From Escallonia rubra (lineage: Eukaryota > Streptophyta > Magnoliopsida > Escalloniales > Escalloniaceae), in contig JAVXUO010001465.1 of the NCBI GenBank assembly GCA_033065855.1, forward strand, positions 62,001-126,000: a stretch of DNA of 64,000 nucleotides, read 5' to 3'. A model generated the notes under the pieces. It was not told where the DNA came from and made no database searches. It saw only the letters and a list, made by a program, of their open reading frames with translations. The position numbers were made by a program, and so were the translations under genes. Of this stretch, positions 1 to 11,359 are shown one piece after another; position 1 is the first letter of the stretch, and every line of letters starts with the position of its first letter.

Positions 1-1890
1 TTATGGTAACGGTATAAGTAATGAGATGGAAGTTCAGAGACGTCTATTCGAGCCTAAAGAGCATTTTTTTCACGGACGTTGATTGGGCACATGCTGCAGT
101 TATTGCAAGCCCTCTTAAAAGCAATGATGCTAGAGTATGGCATCCCGAGCATGATGAGTTAAGAGTGGGTCTAATTTTCAAGGATAAAGGCGAGTTTGTG
201 AAGGCTATTTTAAGGTACCACGTGAAGCATAATTTGATCTACAAGGTGAAGCAATCTATCCCAACTATGGTGGCTTTGAAATGTAAGTTTCCAAATTAGT
301 GTAATTTTTATCTCCGTGCAACATGTAAGAAGAGCCATAAATATTTTGAAATTACATGCTATCAGGGACCTCATATATGTCCATTGAGGAAGGCCTTGAA
401 CCAAGACCAACACCATGTAAACTATAGACTGATTACTGGATCAATCCGCAATATAGTTGAAACTGATCCGATAGTTAGAATTACCTCCTTAATTACAGCT
501 GTCAAGGAAAAATATGAATACACTGTTTCATCTAAAAAGGCGTGGAAGGCCAAAGTTGCGGTTATTGCAGATTTATATGGGAATTGGGAAAAGTCATATC
601 GGATATTGCCAAAATTATTGGCTGCCATCCAAAAGTATAATGCTGGTACCATTGTCGAATACGACCCAAAAACTTGTGGAGAAACTAATGCAATATGCTT
701 TAGACGAGTTTTTTTGGGCATTTAAGCCATGCATCATGGGATTTAGATTTTGTCGTCCTGTTATCAGCATTGATGGCATGTTTCTTCATGGGAAGTACTT
801 AGGGACCATGTTAATTGCCGTAGTAGCCGATGGAAACAACCAATTCTTGCCGCTTGCATTTGCTATCGTTGAAGGGGAGAACCATGATAGCTGGAATTGG
901 TTTTTGCAGCATGTTAAAGATTATTTTGTCCCTAACTATAAGGATATTTTCTTGATCTCAGATCGCCATCCCGGTATCTTAAGCACTGTGAGGAAAATCA
1001 ATTATGGCAGCCACCTTAAGCCCATCACATGTTTTGCTCGAGACATATTCGTAGCAATTTCACAAAGAAATTCAGTAGTACGGAGCTTAAGAAGCTTATT
1101 TGGGCTGCGGGGAAGGCTACTCAAGTTTGCAAATTCAACGAGTTGATGGAAGAGGTCCGAAAGCTTTTTGTAGAAGCAAAAAATTGGTGTGATGAGATAC
1201 CCGTTGAACAATGGACACTTGCACATGATGGTGGTAAATGTTTTGGAATGATAACGACCAACATTTCTGAAGTATTTAACAGTGTTTTGAAAGGATCTCG
1301 AGGCTCACCTATCACAGCACTAGTCCACACCTCTTTTCACCGCTGTGTACATTACTTTAATTTGAGAAGAAACCTTGTGGTAGCCTCTATGGCAGATCAA
1401 ATGCATTATGTCCCTTTCGTCATTATTGCAATTCAACAAGCGAAAAGGAAAATTGGTTCTATGTTTGTGCAACGTTATAACACAACCGACGATCGGGGGA
1501 ATTTTTTGGTAAGAAATAAACGCGGCCAAAATGCACTGGTTGTGCGGCTTCAAGATAAAACATGTATATGCGGGAAGTTAACGACATATGGAATCTTATG
1601 TTCCCATGTTCTAGCATGTTGTGCAGTGGCAAAGCTAGATCCTTATGCTTTTATCAGTCCTTGGTTTTAGGTTTGGGAATATAGAAAGATATGGGCTGGA
1701 ATGTTTCAACCACTAGAGCATCCAGATTACTGGGAGGAGTGGATCGACTGTACATTCATGCCCCCTGCTGTAAATAGAGGGAGGGGTCGACCAAGATCAG
1801 TCCATTTGCGCAATGAAATGGATATTCGTCTAGAATGACAGCCAAAACATTATGGATTATGTAAAAATATTGGCCACGACAAGCATACAT
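1..1890 (+). pseudogene. Mutator-like (MuDR-type MULE) transposase gene, decayed, 5' end outside the window
   Basis: Remains of a MULE transposase, which would cut and paste its own element. In order: a MuDR N-terminal DNA-binding region (about 150-700, with the 'KAWKAKV' stretch), the transposase core (about 690-1330, with 'VISIDGMFLHGKY' holding the first Asp, 'LISDRHPGI' the second, and 'NISEVFNSVLKG' in the usual catalytic-Glu neighbourhood), a SWIM zinc finger ('CICGK..ILCSHVLACC', about 1560-1625) and a tail ending in a zinc-knuckle-like 'GHDKHTC' near 1885. The frame is broken by a stop near 298, frame changes near 690 and 1030, and stops at 1668-1670 and about 1836, so it is a pseudogene. 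No terminal inverted repeats were identified; the left end is off the window. The family call is firm. Confidence 0.85.
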
Positions 1891-2640
1891 GTCATGCAAA
1901 TAAAACAACCACGACCAATGAGTGACACTTGACAAGAGTCTGCTCCCATCCTTTTTGTTAATATTGTTTATGTTGTATATTACAGTCAAACTTTTGTACA
2001 AAGAACATAGTCTTTTGGTTGAAAACTCTATGTCATGTACATATCATTAGTTTTGAAACTTTTGAAAGTTGGAAGTTAAACTCCACGTAGATCAACACAA
2101 TGTTATGATACAAACATAATCAAGAGTGACTAACCTTATTTCACCATATAAGGCAGTCACTTCTTAGGCCCTTTTCGTTGCACTTTTCTCCTTAACCAAC
2201 CAACATCTACCTTAATCATTTCCCGCTCTTGATTACTTCAAAGAAACCTTTTTGTATTTGCTTCTCGTCTTCTCCGGATGACTTGAAGGATCTCAGCCTG
2301 CCCTCATATGCTCTGCGAAGAAAATGGTGACTGGAAAATTACCTTTGTCTGGTTGATGAGTGGCTGATTTTTTTCACAAGCTTCGGAAGAGCACAAAACT
2401 GAAGTAAGGTGAGAATCATCTACATCTAGTTGATGCCATCATGGTTCCATGTCTTTGTCATGCTTTCTTTGTCGTATAGATTGAAGAATCTCATGTGGCA
2501 TGTGGGTGATCTGCAAAGAAGCTGGTGATTGTGTAAATAACATTGGTTGATGGTCAAAAGAAAATATAGGTTGATGGTCAAAAGAAAATATGAAATTAGT
2601 ATCAATATAACATTATTCACACACTTGCTTATTTTGCAGG
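1891..2640. other. Non-coding stretch between two pseudogenes
   Basis: AT-rich sequence with no supported gene. It ends in a splice-acceptor-like TTATTTTGCAG at 2630-2640 just before the next coding-like stretch. It may be intron or 3' flank of the preceding MULE, but nothing decides this. Confidence 0.4.
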
Positions 2641-3641
2641 CACAACAAATCAATCGCATATTCCACCTTGTTAATACTACTGACCTTAATGCAACCATTG
2701 AATCCCTTGCAAGTATTAAGGTTGTGTGTCAAGAAGCACTGTCGGCAATTTGTGAGGCTGAACGAATCTCAGCCGGTGCACTGCCAGAGCCACGAATCCA
2801 GGACCCAATACAAGCAATTACACAGCCACGACGACCACCGCGTGCACATCGAAAGGGACCAAGACCGACCATGAAGCCGGTCAACGTGGCATCGATAGGT
2901 ACATCGGGACCAAATACTGCATCAACGTCACACATGCCACCATCAGTCCAACCTCATTTGCAGGTTGTGCCTTCACCATCACCTGTAACAGCCATAAAGC
3001 ATGTGCCTTTGACATCCCATTCCACAATCAGGACACCATCTTCTCATGGACCATCATCTTCCACACTTGAGAGATCCAATCGACCTCGTATACCAGGATC
3101 AAATGCCCCTCTATCAGCAAATGAGACATCAGTTGTACATCACATGACATCACTGCTGCTTCATGAATATCAGATGGAAGGTATAGTCATGGATAGACCT
3201 TCGGAAACCCCTCGCACATCTACTGACCTACTTGCTTCTTATGAGATTATACAAGAAAGTTGGAACCTATTGAGAAAGAGACATGTGTCGGTTCCATATC
3301 ACAGAGGTAGAGGTTGCGTTAGAGCTGGTAGCTGAGTATCAAGTCGTGGACAAAATGTGTGTCAAGGTAGATGAGGATGCAATTCTGACCAGTTTTTTTA
3401 TGCCATTCCACGAGCTCGGCGAAGTGAACATCCCTATCGTCTTAGAGCACCTCATGTTCATACATCTTCACCTGTGAGAGATTCAGTTTCACATGTTACA
3501 GAAGAGCCTCTTCCTACGTCGAATTATGGATCACAATGGGTTGTGATGGAGCATCCTGCAAAGTGCCCTAAACTAAAGACGTACGCCAAGAAGAATCCTC
3601 TGAGGGAAAAGAAAGGAGTACGAGCACCATGTGGAACTTAG
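2641..3641 (+). pseudogene. Unrecognised Pro/Ser/Thr-rich coding-like stretch
   Basis: I do not recognise this family. One frame reads from after a splice-acceptor-like AG at 2639-2640 to a TAG at 3639-3641 with two internal TGA codons near 3333 and 3370. The translation begins 'QQINRIFHLVNTTDLNATI', continues as a low-complexity Pro/Ser/Thr-rich and Arg-rich section (about 2790-3130), then 'RGRGCVRAGS', then a basic end 'LKTYAKKNPLREKKGVRAPC'. Codon-like structure survives past both stops, which suggests a recently broken exon rather than chance. RGRG-type tails occur in plant mobile-domain and transposase-related proteins, but that is only a hint. It may belong to the same decayed element as the upstream MULE. 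Confidence 0.4.
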
Positions 3642-4454
3642 CTTTGCAGATTAGCACACTCATGAAAAAGTCCCCTAACCTTAGTAAAGGCAACATGTTG
3701 ACTTAGCTATTTTGAAAACATGTATGATAATCGTCTGTCATTTTTTAGATGGTATGTAATGGTTACTCTTTGAAGTGGCGATGGAATGTAGCATTTAGAT
3801 TAATGCATGTTAAGTATACGATGGATTGCGCTCGTAATTGATGGTTGAATGCATCATTTAGATTAAATATGTACTATGAGATACATAAAGTGAACTAATC
3901 TTTGGATAATGGGAAAAATAGTACATAGCTAAAAGCACGCTATATATAGTTTCGAATGGATTATAAACGGCAGAGGTGTTGTAATAGACCCTACCAATTA
4001 CGCAAAGTACACGTGTGTAGCCACAAAAGTAGTACATAAACAAATGCTTTAAAATAATAGACAAATGCAGTGGCGAGGTTCGCTTATTACAATGACGTGC
4101 AAAACTGATAATGGAATAAAATCCTAACACATAGTGGGAAGAGGTATATTTCAGTCTTCATTCAACATATATTCATCAGATAAGTACTGATCATTGGTTA
4201 AAATATTGTTTCTCTCGTTTGAACTGAGGTGCCTCCCACTAGCCTCTGCCATTTCTTTGGCAAGTTGAAGCATGTAAAATCATTTTCTACGCAGCAACAT
4301 CCGGTTATTCTCCTTTCGAATTCAACTCACAGCTTTCTTACACTGCTTAACATTAGGCTGTGACATACTAAGTGAACGACGATGCAGCACGGGTGCTCTC
4401 AGCCCGATGAGATCTTGGTGTAGTGCTTCTGATTCCTTAACTCTTTATGCCCAT
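3642..4454. other. Spacer with a weak minus-strand coding relic at about 4155-4440
   Basis: No gene can be supported. On the minus strand, 4155-4440 reads as a broken frame containing 'IRKENNRM' (codons at 4299-4322) and an acidic end. This resembles in outline the small frame at 14.4-14.68 kb. The rest is AT-rich sequence without visible structure. Confidence 0.3.
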
Positions 4455-7400
4455 TGTAACACCCCAACTTTTATATTACCTGGACGCTTAATTTTATTAT
4501 AAAGCGTGACTTTCTTACGCAAGTTTTAGCGTAGATTTCCGTGAGCGAAAATCTTATTGGCAATCTTTAGCAACAAATTTAAAGTTTATTAACGTCGATA
4601 TAAAATTTTTAGCGCCGATATATTTCATTATTTAACGTCGACGTGTATTTTAGCGATGAATTAATTTTAAGCATTAGTATACTTTTGTAGCGACAATTAA
4701 ACTTCTTTGGTACCGGTGTACTTATTAGCGACGATTTGTCAAACGGGATGGCGTAACAAACCATTTATAATTTCCCTAACACATCACGTATCATAAGTAT
4801 TTTATTATGGGATCATTTCCGATATAATAAGATTGGGGTTAGAAGGTTTTAGCGACAAAAGGATTTTAAAAGGTTTTCTTTTCATTTTTCCAATTAGGGT
4901 TTCTTTTAACCTATATATATATATAAAGCTTTATCTGGGCAGCCACCCTTTAGGCCGCCAGACGCATTCGAGAGGAAGAATTAGAGGGAAGGAGAACGGG
5001 ACAAGATTTCTGGCGATCGAGTTGGTATTCCGGTAAGTTTGCTTCCTCTTTATCTCAACTCTATTCTGTATTTTATGGGATTAAGGGGCTGGGTTGCAGC
5101 TTTGTGTACGTGGGTGAGGAAGCCGTGATTTACAGGGTAGTGGAAAGCTTTAATTTGATACACGTGATGATTATATATACATATATTCATAGGTGACCAT
5201 GATATACATAAATGGGTCTCGTTTTTATTGTTTTGTGAAGATCTGTGAATGGGGTGACCTTGGGTGAGGAGACCGTGAGATAGTGGGTTCTTGTGGGCTG
5301 CCGAAATTCAACCGAGATGTCGGGTGTTGGTTATGGAACGGAATTCACGGCTGCCATGACCATTTTCTTTTTGTGTGTGAAATTAGTGGATGTTCATGGG
5401 TGTGAATAAGTGTATATTTGTGTACAAAGAGCAGGTGTAAACCGTGTCTGTGTCTCCATAAGTATGCTGGGTGTTTATGTGGGCATTGCGTGCTTGATGT
5501 GAGTGTATGCGGTGCATTTTGGGAAGAAATGTGAGGTGTTGTATACCTGTGTGAGGGCTGAGTGGGGAGTGAGAACTAAGGTGTGTGGGTGAGTGTTTTT
5601 ACAGGGGTGAGATGGAAGGAATTGTGCAGGGGATGGGTGAGGGGATGAATGATGTGTTTTGTATGTGTGTCGTTGGTGAGGACAGCTGAACAAATGAGAG
5701 GAACACCACTGCATGAAGCAGTGGGTTCAGTGGACACCATGGCCGTGCGTTTGTGGGTTATCAGTGGATGTAAGGATAGACCCACTGCCATGAGGCAGTG
5801 GGTATGAAAAATCATATGGGTTTGCAAGAATGTGAAGAGCATTTGTGAGTGTGAGTGAGTCTGTGAAGGATTTTATACTATATATGTAGAATATAATGGA
5901 ATGAAAGAAGAAGAAGGAGACAGGGGTATGGCAATGGACACATTTTCAATTATATGTAGTAAGTGTTTATATGTATACAAAGGTGTGTGCCTGTGGTTTT
6001 TGAGAGAATAAGGACCATAAGTTGTGGGTGTAAATTTTAGAGACAGAGAGAGACAGAGAGAGATGAGGACCATAGAGTGCAGCCGTGTAGTGGGGGTGGT
6101 GAAGTGCGTGTGTGTGTGTGTGACAATTCTGAGTGCATTAGTGTGCGAGAGTGGCTGGAGAAGTGCTGTGTTGTGCTGTGCTGTGCGTGTGTGTGTGTGT
6201 AGGTTAACGTTAAGCTTAGCATGAACTTTTCATAGTGTATAGTGAATATTAGAATGTGAAAATTTATAATATAGTACCTGAGACTATGCTAGAATTACTG
6301 GTAAAATTTTATAATTTTCTGAGATCATATGTATTTTTAATATTTTCTGTAAGGTTAGAATGGTAAAATTCTTTTGAAGCCCTTAAACCCTAAAAATGTT
6401 CTAGCAAAAATTACAGTAACACTTTTATAGTATAATAAAGACTCAGTGTAAATTTGGTGATTTTAGAGTACATTTGCTATCATTTTTCTATCGCATTGAA
6501 TTTAACAAAAAGGAAGCTTTTTAAAATATTTTAACGCCTTTTTATTTCTAATTTCAATTTCAGAAATTTTTATAAGTCTTCTAAAGCTGTTACAAAAATT
6601 ATGAGCCTTTATTTCCAGCTAGAAGAAATTATGGCAATTTATTGGTTTTAGTGTATTTAAGGAAATTATTTTTATTCGAAAATATTCAAAAAATTATATT
6701 TTTATCCCATATGCTATATTAAGCTATAAATAATGTTAAATGAACGATTAGAGCATTTTTGGGATATTTCTGAGTCTCGGGACGTGTGGCGAACTTCGGG
6801 GTAGGTTGGCCGTGTGAGAAATCGCTCCGAGTTTCATCATATCCGGGTAGAGAAATGGGTACGCTATGGATAATTATATTAAGATTTTAATGTAGTGGCA
6901 TGAATAAGTGTTCTGATAAATGACTTTGCCAACCTAGGTTAACTTCGAGGATTTGTTCGAAAGTGTTTTAGCTTCAGCGCTTGGATGGAGGTAAGGGAAT
7001 TTCATCCGAACCTAACTCCTCTATTTGATTCATATGTTATTCTGATTTGCTATCGTTATTTCTTTGGACTCAATTATAATTGTGATGAAATTGTATCGTT
7101 TGTCATTAATAACCTTTGTTTGAGCCTGGCACGTTTATTGAAAATCTCATTCGATGCTCAGTACTTATTTCTCTTTGAGTGTCGATTTGTTCATTGTAAT
7201 ATCGCTTATTGCATTCTGCATATTGGCATGAGGTAGTGTATTGAGGAGTTATAAGGATGGTCTGTATCGGGGGTGATATAAGGATGGTCTGTTATTGTCG
7301 GGAAATGCTAGTACCTTGAGGGTCTAGCTAGTGTTCATATGCATATGTAACCATATTGTTATTAAGCACTGCCTGTGTGGCTTTGCTAAGTGTTACCCTG

Positions 7401-7904
7401 CACTGCCTGTGTGGCTTTGCAATATACTCATGTCCAATATCATCTGTATTACTTCAGTGAAATCGAAAGTGTACTTATTGAATCTTGAATTGAGAAATTT
7501 GAGAATATTGTTTCTATACTGTCATTGATATAACCTTCTGACCAAATCGTTGTAATCCCTACTAAATGTTGAGCGACCTTACTGAGCTCTCGAAAGCTCA
7601 CTCCCTTTTTCTGTTCCTTTCTGCAGGAAATAACTGTCAGTAAGATTTCAGGACGGACGAGCTTGAACTTTAAAGTAGTTTATGTTTTTACATTATTATT
7701 TTTGAGCCTTGTTAGAGAACCGTTATGTAATTTAATAATTTAAGTACTTTACTATTGTTTTGGGTCGGTTTGTTAAGACAGTTGATGGATTGTAGTGCTC
7801 TGACATGGATGTTGTTGGGTTATCATCATTGGAAATGAATAAATTGAACAGTTGAGATTCGATGGATTGATCGGTTAACGATCCGAGAATTTCGGGTTGT
7901 TACA
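4455..7904 (+). repeat. 5' LTR of the LARD-like element
   Basis: Runs from TGTAACACCCC to TGTTACA. It contains a TATATATATATA stretch at about 4912-4923 as a candidate promoter, a long GT-rich section (about 5380-6210), and a conserved box GAGCGACCTTACTGAGCTCT near 7570. The box recurs, reverse-complemented, in the lone LTR at 51.5-54.4 kb. No gene lies in it; open frames here are incidental. Confidence 0.8.
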
Positions 7905-10226
7905 GTTGGTATCAGAGCTTAGGTATGAGATTCTGTAGACTCATAACCATAAGATAATCTGTGACGGAGATTGGACTTTGAAAACTTTTATTAGGTTTCG
8001 AAGACTTATTTGAGGTCTTAACATTGGATTGGGATTTGCGCTGAGTATGCAGTAGTAGATGGATTACTTACCTAAGAATTTTTGGATCTCAAGTATTAAC
8101 CAAGGAAGGTGATTGAAGGATAAGAGTATAATCTTTTGGTTTCTTTGATTAGCTCCATCGAATAGAGGCTATAAATGGTGAAGGTTGTGATTGCTAATGG
8201 ATGTGCAATACAATACATGTGTCTTTAGAATTAGAATCTTGGATCCTTTAAAGCAATACATTCAACGTGATGGATTCGGGAATAGTTTAAACTGGTTTGG
8301 TTTGATATCAGAGTGCCTAGAGAAAATATATTGGTGTGTAGTTTGGGGATTTGGGTGTGACATCTAAGTGGTTTTAGAATTTTCTATCCATATTGGCCAA
8401 GTCTTAGCGGTATGTTTTGAAGGTTATTCGATGTTATCAACTATGGTGACAAAAAAAAAAGGAGTGGGTCAAGTGATCACATGGTTTTGATTAGTGAATT
8501 TCACAGACATAGCATTATTACTATTTTAGTTAGACCTTACACATTGAGTCATGGTCTTGGTAGTCAATGGAATACGGATAGGAAAATTTGAGTTTGATTC
8601 TATGTTGAGTTATCACGTGATTGAAGGATTAAGATGTTTATGGCCATAGAGTATATGACTCTAAAAATTTGATGTTGGCAATAGGAACAAAAATGCATTA
8701 GGCTGAAAGCGTGCCAATAATGTAGCTACATTAGTTAATGGTTAACCTCACCGACATGTTATTAAGAGAAAATTTAGATGACTCTAATTGTGGCTTTGAT
8801 AAGAATGGAGGTTAAACTCAAGGCTTAGAGTGCAAGTTTCATGTAGTGAGGAAATTTCTTAGTACTCGGGTATACCTTTGGTTAGAAGTGTGTTATTCTG
8901 GCAGCATTTGAGTTCTGAGAGTTCTTTATAATAAAATGAACTTTATGGTTTTATTTTATTTATTATTTATTTTTGAGAATTTTATCGCGATGTAGATAAT
9001 TTGATTAGAATGGGTTGTGTAATGGTTTTAATCGTTCTGTTGAATCTTTGTATTGAAGGGGATTATTAATTAAAGGAATGAACTCTCTTTGATTAGGTCT
9101 TATAGATATTTATATTATGGATTTAGGTGCTCTGTTTATGCCTGGGGATATTAGTAATTTGGTTGGATTAATATTTCATTTTAAGAACCTTGATAGCAGT
9201 TATGACTTACTATTTTAGGAGTGTACGTGACAAGGTTGGGTTCCGTAGTGCTTAGAGCTTAAGTAATGATATAGCTGATTGGGTTCTAAAAACCTAAGTT
9301 ATAATCAGAATCCTTGAAACATTTGAAGTTACTGAATTACAATTTTGTGTTTTTGTCAAATGTTTTGGACAATTATTTATAAAGTCACGAGGACTTTTAA
9401 TGTATGAGTGAAGCACGCTTAAGATGGTAAGGAGACATGCGAGTATAGTTGGCGAAAAACCTAATTAAGGTTATCGATAGCAGGTAACATGATCGATATA
9501 TAGAGCTTTTGTAAGCCTGTGGTCTAAAACGTTGGAATTTTGAGATTTTAGAAATTTTTAGAAGGTTATATGATTCTGTAGACTCATAACTAGGCCGATG
9601 AGAGCGGAAGTTAGAACTCAAGGTTGGACACTTTAGAGTGAAAGTCATGAGATAATTGCTTAGTACCTTAGTATAGCATAGGCTTGGAGTTAAGCTTGTT
9701 ATTGTTTGCAGATCGTGCGAGAAGTATAGCTTAGTATGTTATCTGAAAAGCGTAGCGGAAGTACGATAATTAGAAACTTAGTTAAAGGGTTGAGTTTGAA
9801 GTGGAGTAATATAGTCCAGCGAGCTTCGTACTACATAAGGCATAATTATTTTGAGGTTGAGTAATGATATCCGTTTAGTTAGATTATGGAATATAGGTTA
9901 TAATCTGAAACCTTATAGTATCGTGAAATGCTTGTAGTGCTATGAATTTTATTGAAGCTGGTATTGATGTTCTCGACTCATATTTTGGAGGTTATGTGTA
10001 AGATTAGATTATACATTCATTTGGCAGTTACGCAGTGAAGCCGTAGTGCTTCGATATCATAATAGGTAAGTGAAATTTCGAGGACGAAATTTTATAAGTG
10101 GGGGAGAATGTAACACCCCAACTTTTATATTACCTGGACGCTTAATTTTATTATAAAGCGTGACTTTCTTACGCAAGTTTTAGCGTAGATTTCCGTGAGC
10201 GAAAATCTTATCGGCAATCTTTAGCA
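4455..10226 (+). mobile_element. Large non-coding LTR retrotransposon (LARD-like, Ty3/gypsy-type signals), 3' LTR truncated
   Basis: A 5' LTR of about 3.45 kb (4455-7904, TGTAACACCCC...TGTTACA) is followed by an initiator-tRNA-Met primer-binding site TGGTATCAGAGC (7907-7918), about 2.2 kb of internal sequence in which I see no gag or pol, a polypurine tract GGGGGAGAA (10100-10108), and the first 118 bp of the 3' LTR (10109-10226). The retained 3' LTR piece matches the 5' LTR with about one difference, so the insertion looks recent. The sequence just before the polypurine tract resembles the pol 3' end of Tekay/Del chromoviruses, which suggests a Ty3/gypsy parent. The lack of any coding domain makes it a non-autonomous fossil. 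Confidence 0.8.
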
Positions 10227-10690
10227 ACTAGAGCTTCATTTGTACTCATTTCCTTTCAAGAGGGTTTCTTTGTACACATTTGATCTTTGTAAAAGGATTG
10301 TGATCAAGGCTTGGGTTTGTCAAGTCTTGGGTGAGCTTTGTGGATTCAAGGCTTGTGCTTGGTTTGGGGATATCACCAAGTGTTGTAAGGGTTTTGATCT
10401 TGACCCGGAAGAAGATTGTTGCTAGTGGATTCAAGTGCTCTTGTAAGGAACTTCCTTGAAGAGGTGGACATAGGCTTAAGGGTAGTTCAAGCCGAACCAT
10501 TTAAATTTCATTGTCAAGCATTTCTAACTCAATCTCTTTACTTATTGCTCTACAATTTCTTGAGATTGTGTAGTTGGCATCTTCATTGAAGTATTACTTG
10601 GTTTGATTGAGTTTCATGATTGTTGCTTAGTTTAAATTCCCATTATATTTCAAAAACCCTATTCACCCCCCTCTAGGGTTATTTTATTGG
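10227..10690 (+). mobile_element. Copia-like LTR 3' portion (fragment)
   Basis: Starts abruptly where the preceding 3' LTR stops. It ends with CCCTATTCACCCCCCTCTAGG (about 10659), a sequence typical of the end of SIRE/Maximus-type copia 5' LTRs and leaders in plants. No coding region or partner LTR is present. Family assignment is from remembered consensus only. Confidence 0.45.
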
Positions 10691-10710
10691 TTTCAAATAT
10701 ATTATTGTGA

Positions 10711-11285
10711 GAACTAGACAAGATAAGTGAGTGACAAGACAAGTCTCTGGCTACTTACACTATGTTTTATTGGTAGTCCAAGGCCTTTCCAGTGAAATGC
10801 TACATCAACCACGTGCTTTTGTCTAAAGTAAAAGACAAATCATTTTTCTCATTTGTATTTTAGCCATAAAGGTTCAAGGCTTTCAAAAAAGGTTATTTGT
10901 CGGTCGAAAATTTGTGTTCAATCAGCTGATTTAATTAGGAGGCTTCTTGTTGAAACTTCACATAGTCGGATGGTGTCTTAAATCGGCAAGAAGAAAATAG
11001 ACACAAGTATGATCTATTGCCAGAATACAAGTCTCTACTCACCGATAACTTCTTTCATTGGTATTCTAAGGCTTTTCTAGCAAAGTATTACATCATTCTT
11101 GCGCTTTTGCATATAGTGAAAAACCGATTAGAAGTTTCATATGTACTTTAGCTACATAATTTTAAAACTTCACATAGAGTTATCTGGCGGTTAGAAGTTT
11201 GTTTTGAATCAAGTAATTTAAAAGGCTTTTTTTGCTGTAACATCACGTACTTGGCATGTCCTAAACCACTAAAAAGACAAACTAT
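10711..11285 (+). repeat. Dimeric repeat, copy 1
   Basis: A block of about 575 bp nearly repeated at 13345-13911. Each copy is itself two diverged monomers of about 285-300 bp: the segment around GTCCAAGGCCTTTCCAG (10777) corresponds to that around TTCTAAGGCTTTTCTAG (11068), and both go on to a GTGCTTTTG/GCGCTTTTG segment. It has no TG...CA ends and no recognised coding content. Confidence 0.7.
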
Positions 11286-11359
11286 ACTTTTAATGCGATG
11301 AGCTTGACTAATTTATATAACCAAGCATACACACATACACAATATATTATTGTGAGAAC

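Noticed and set aside
7907-7918. Part of a tRNA gene
   Set aside because: It is the 12-nt primer-binding site complementary to initiator tRNA-Met just after an LTR end, with no cloverleaf.
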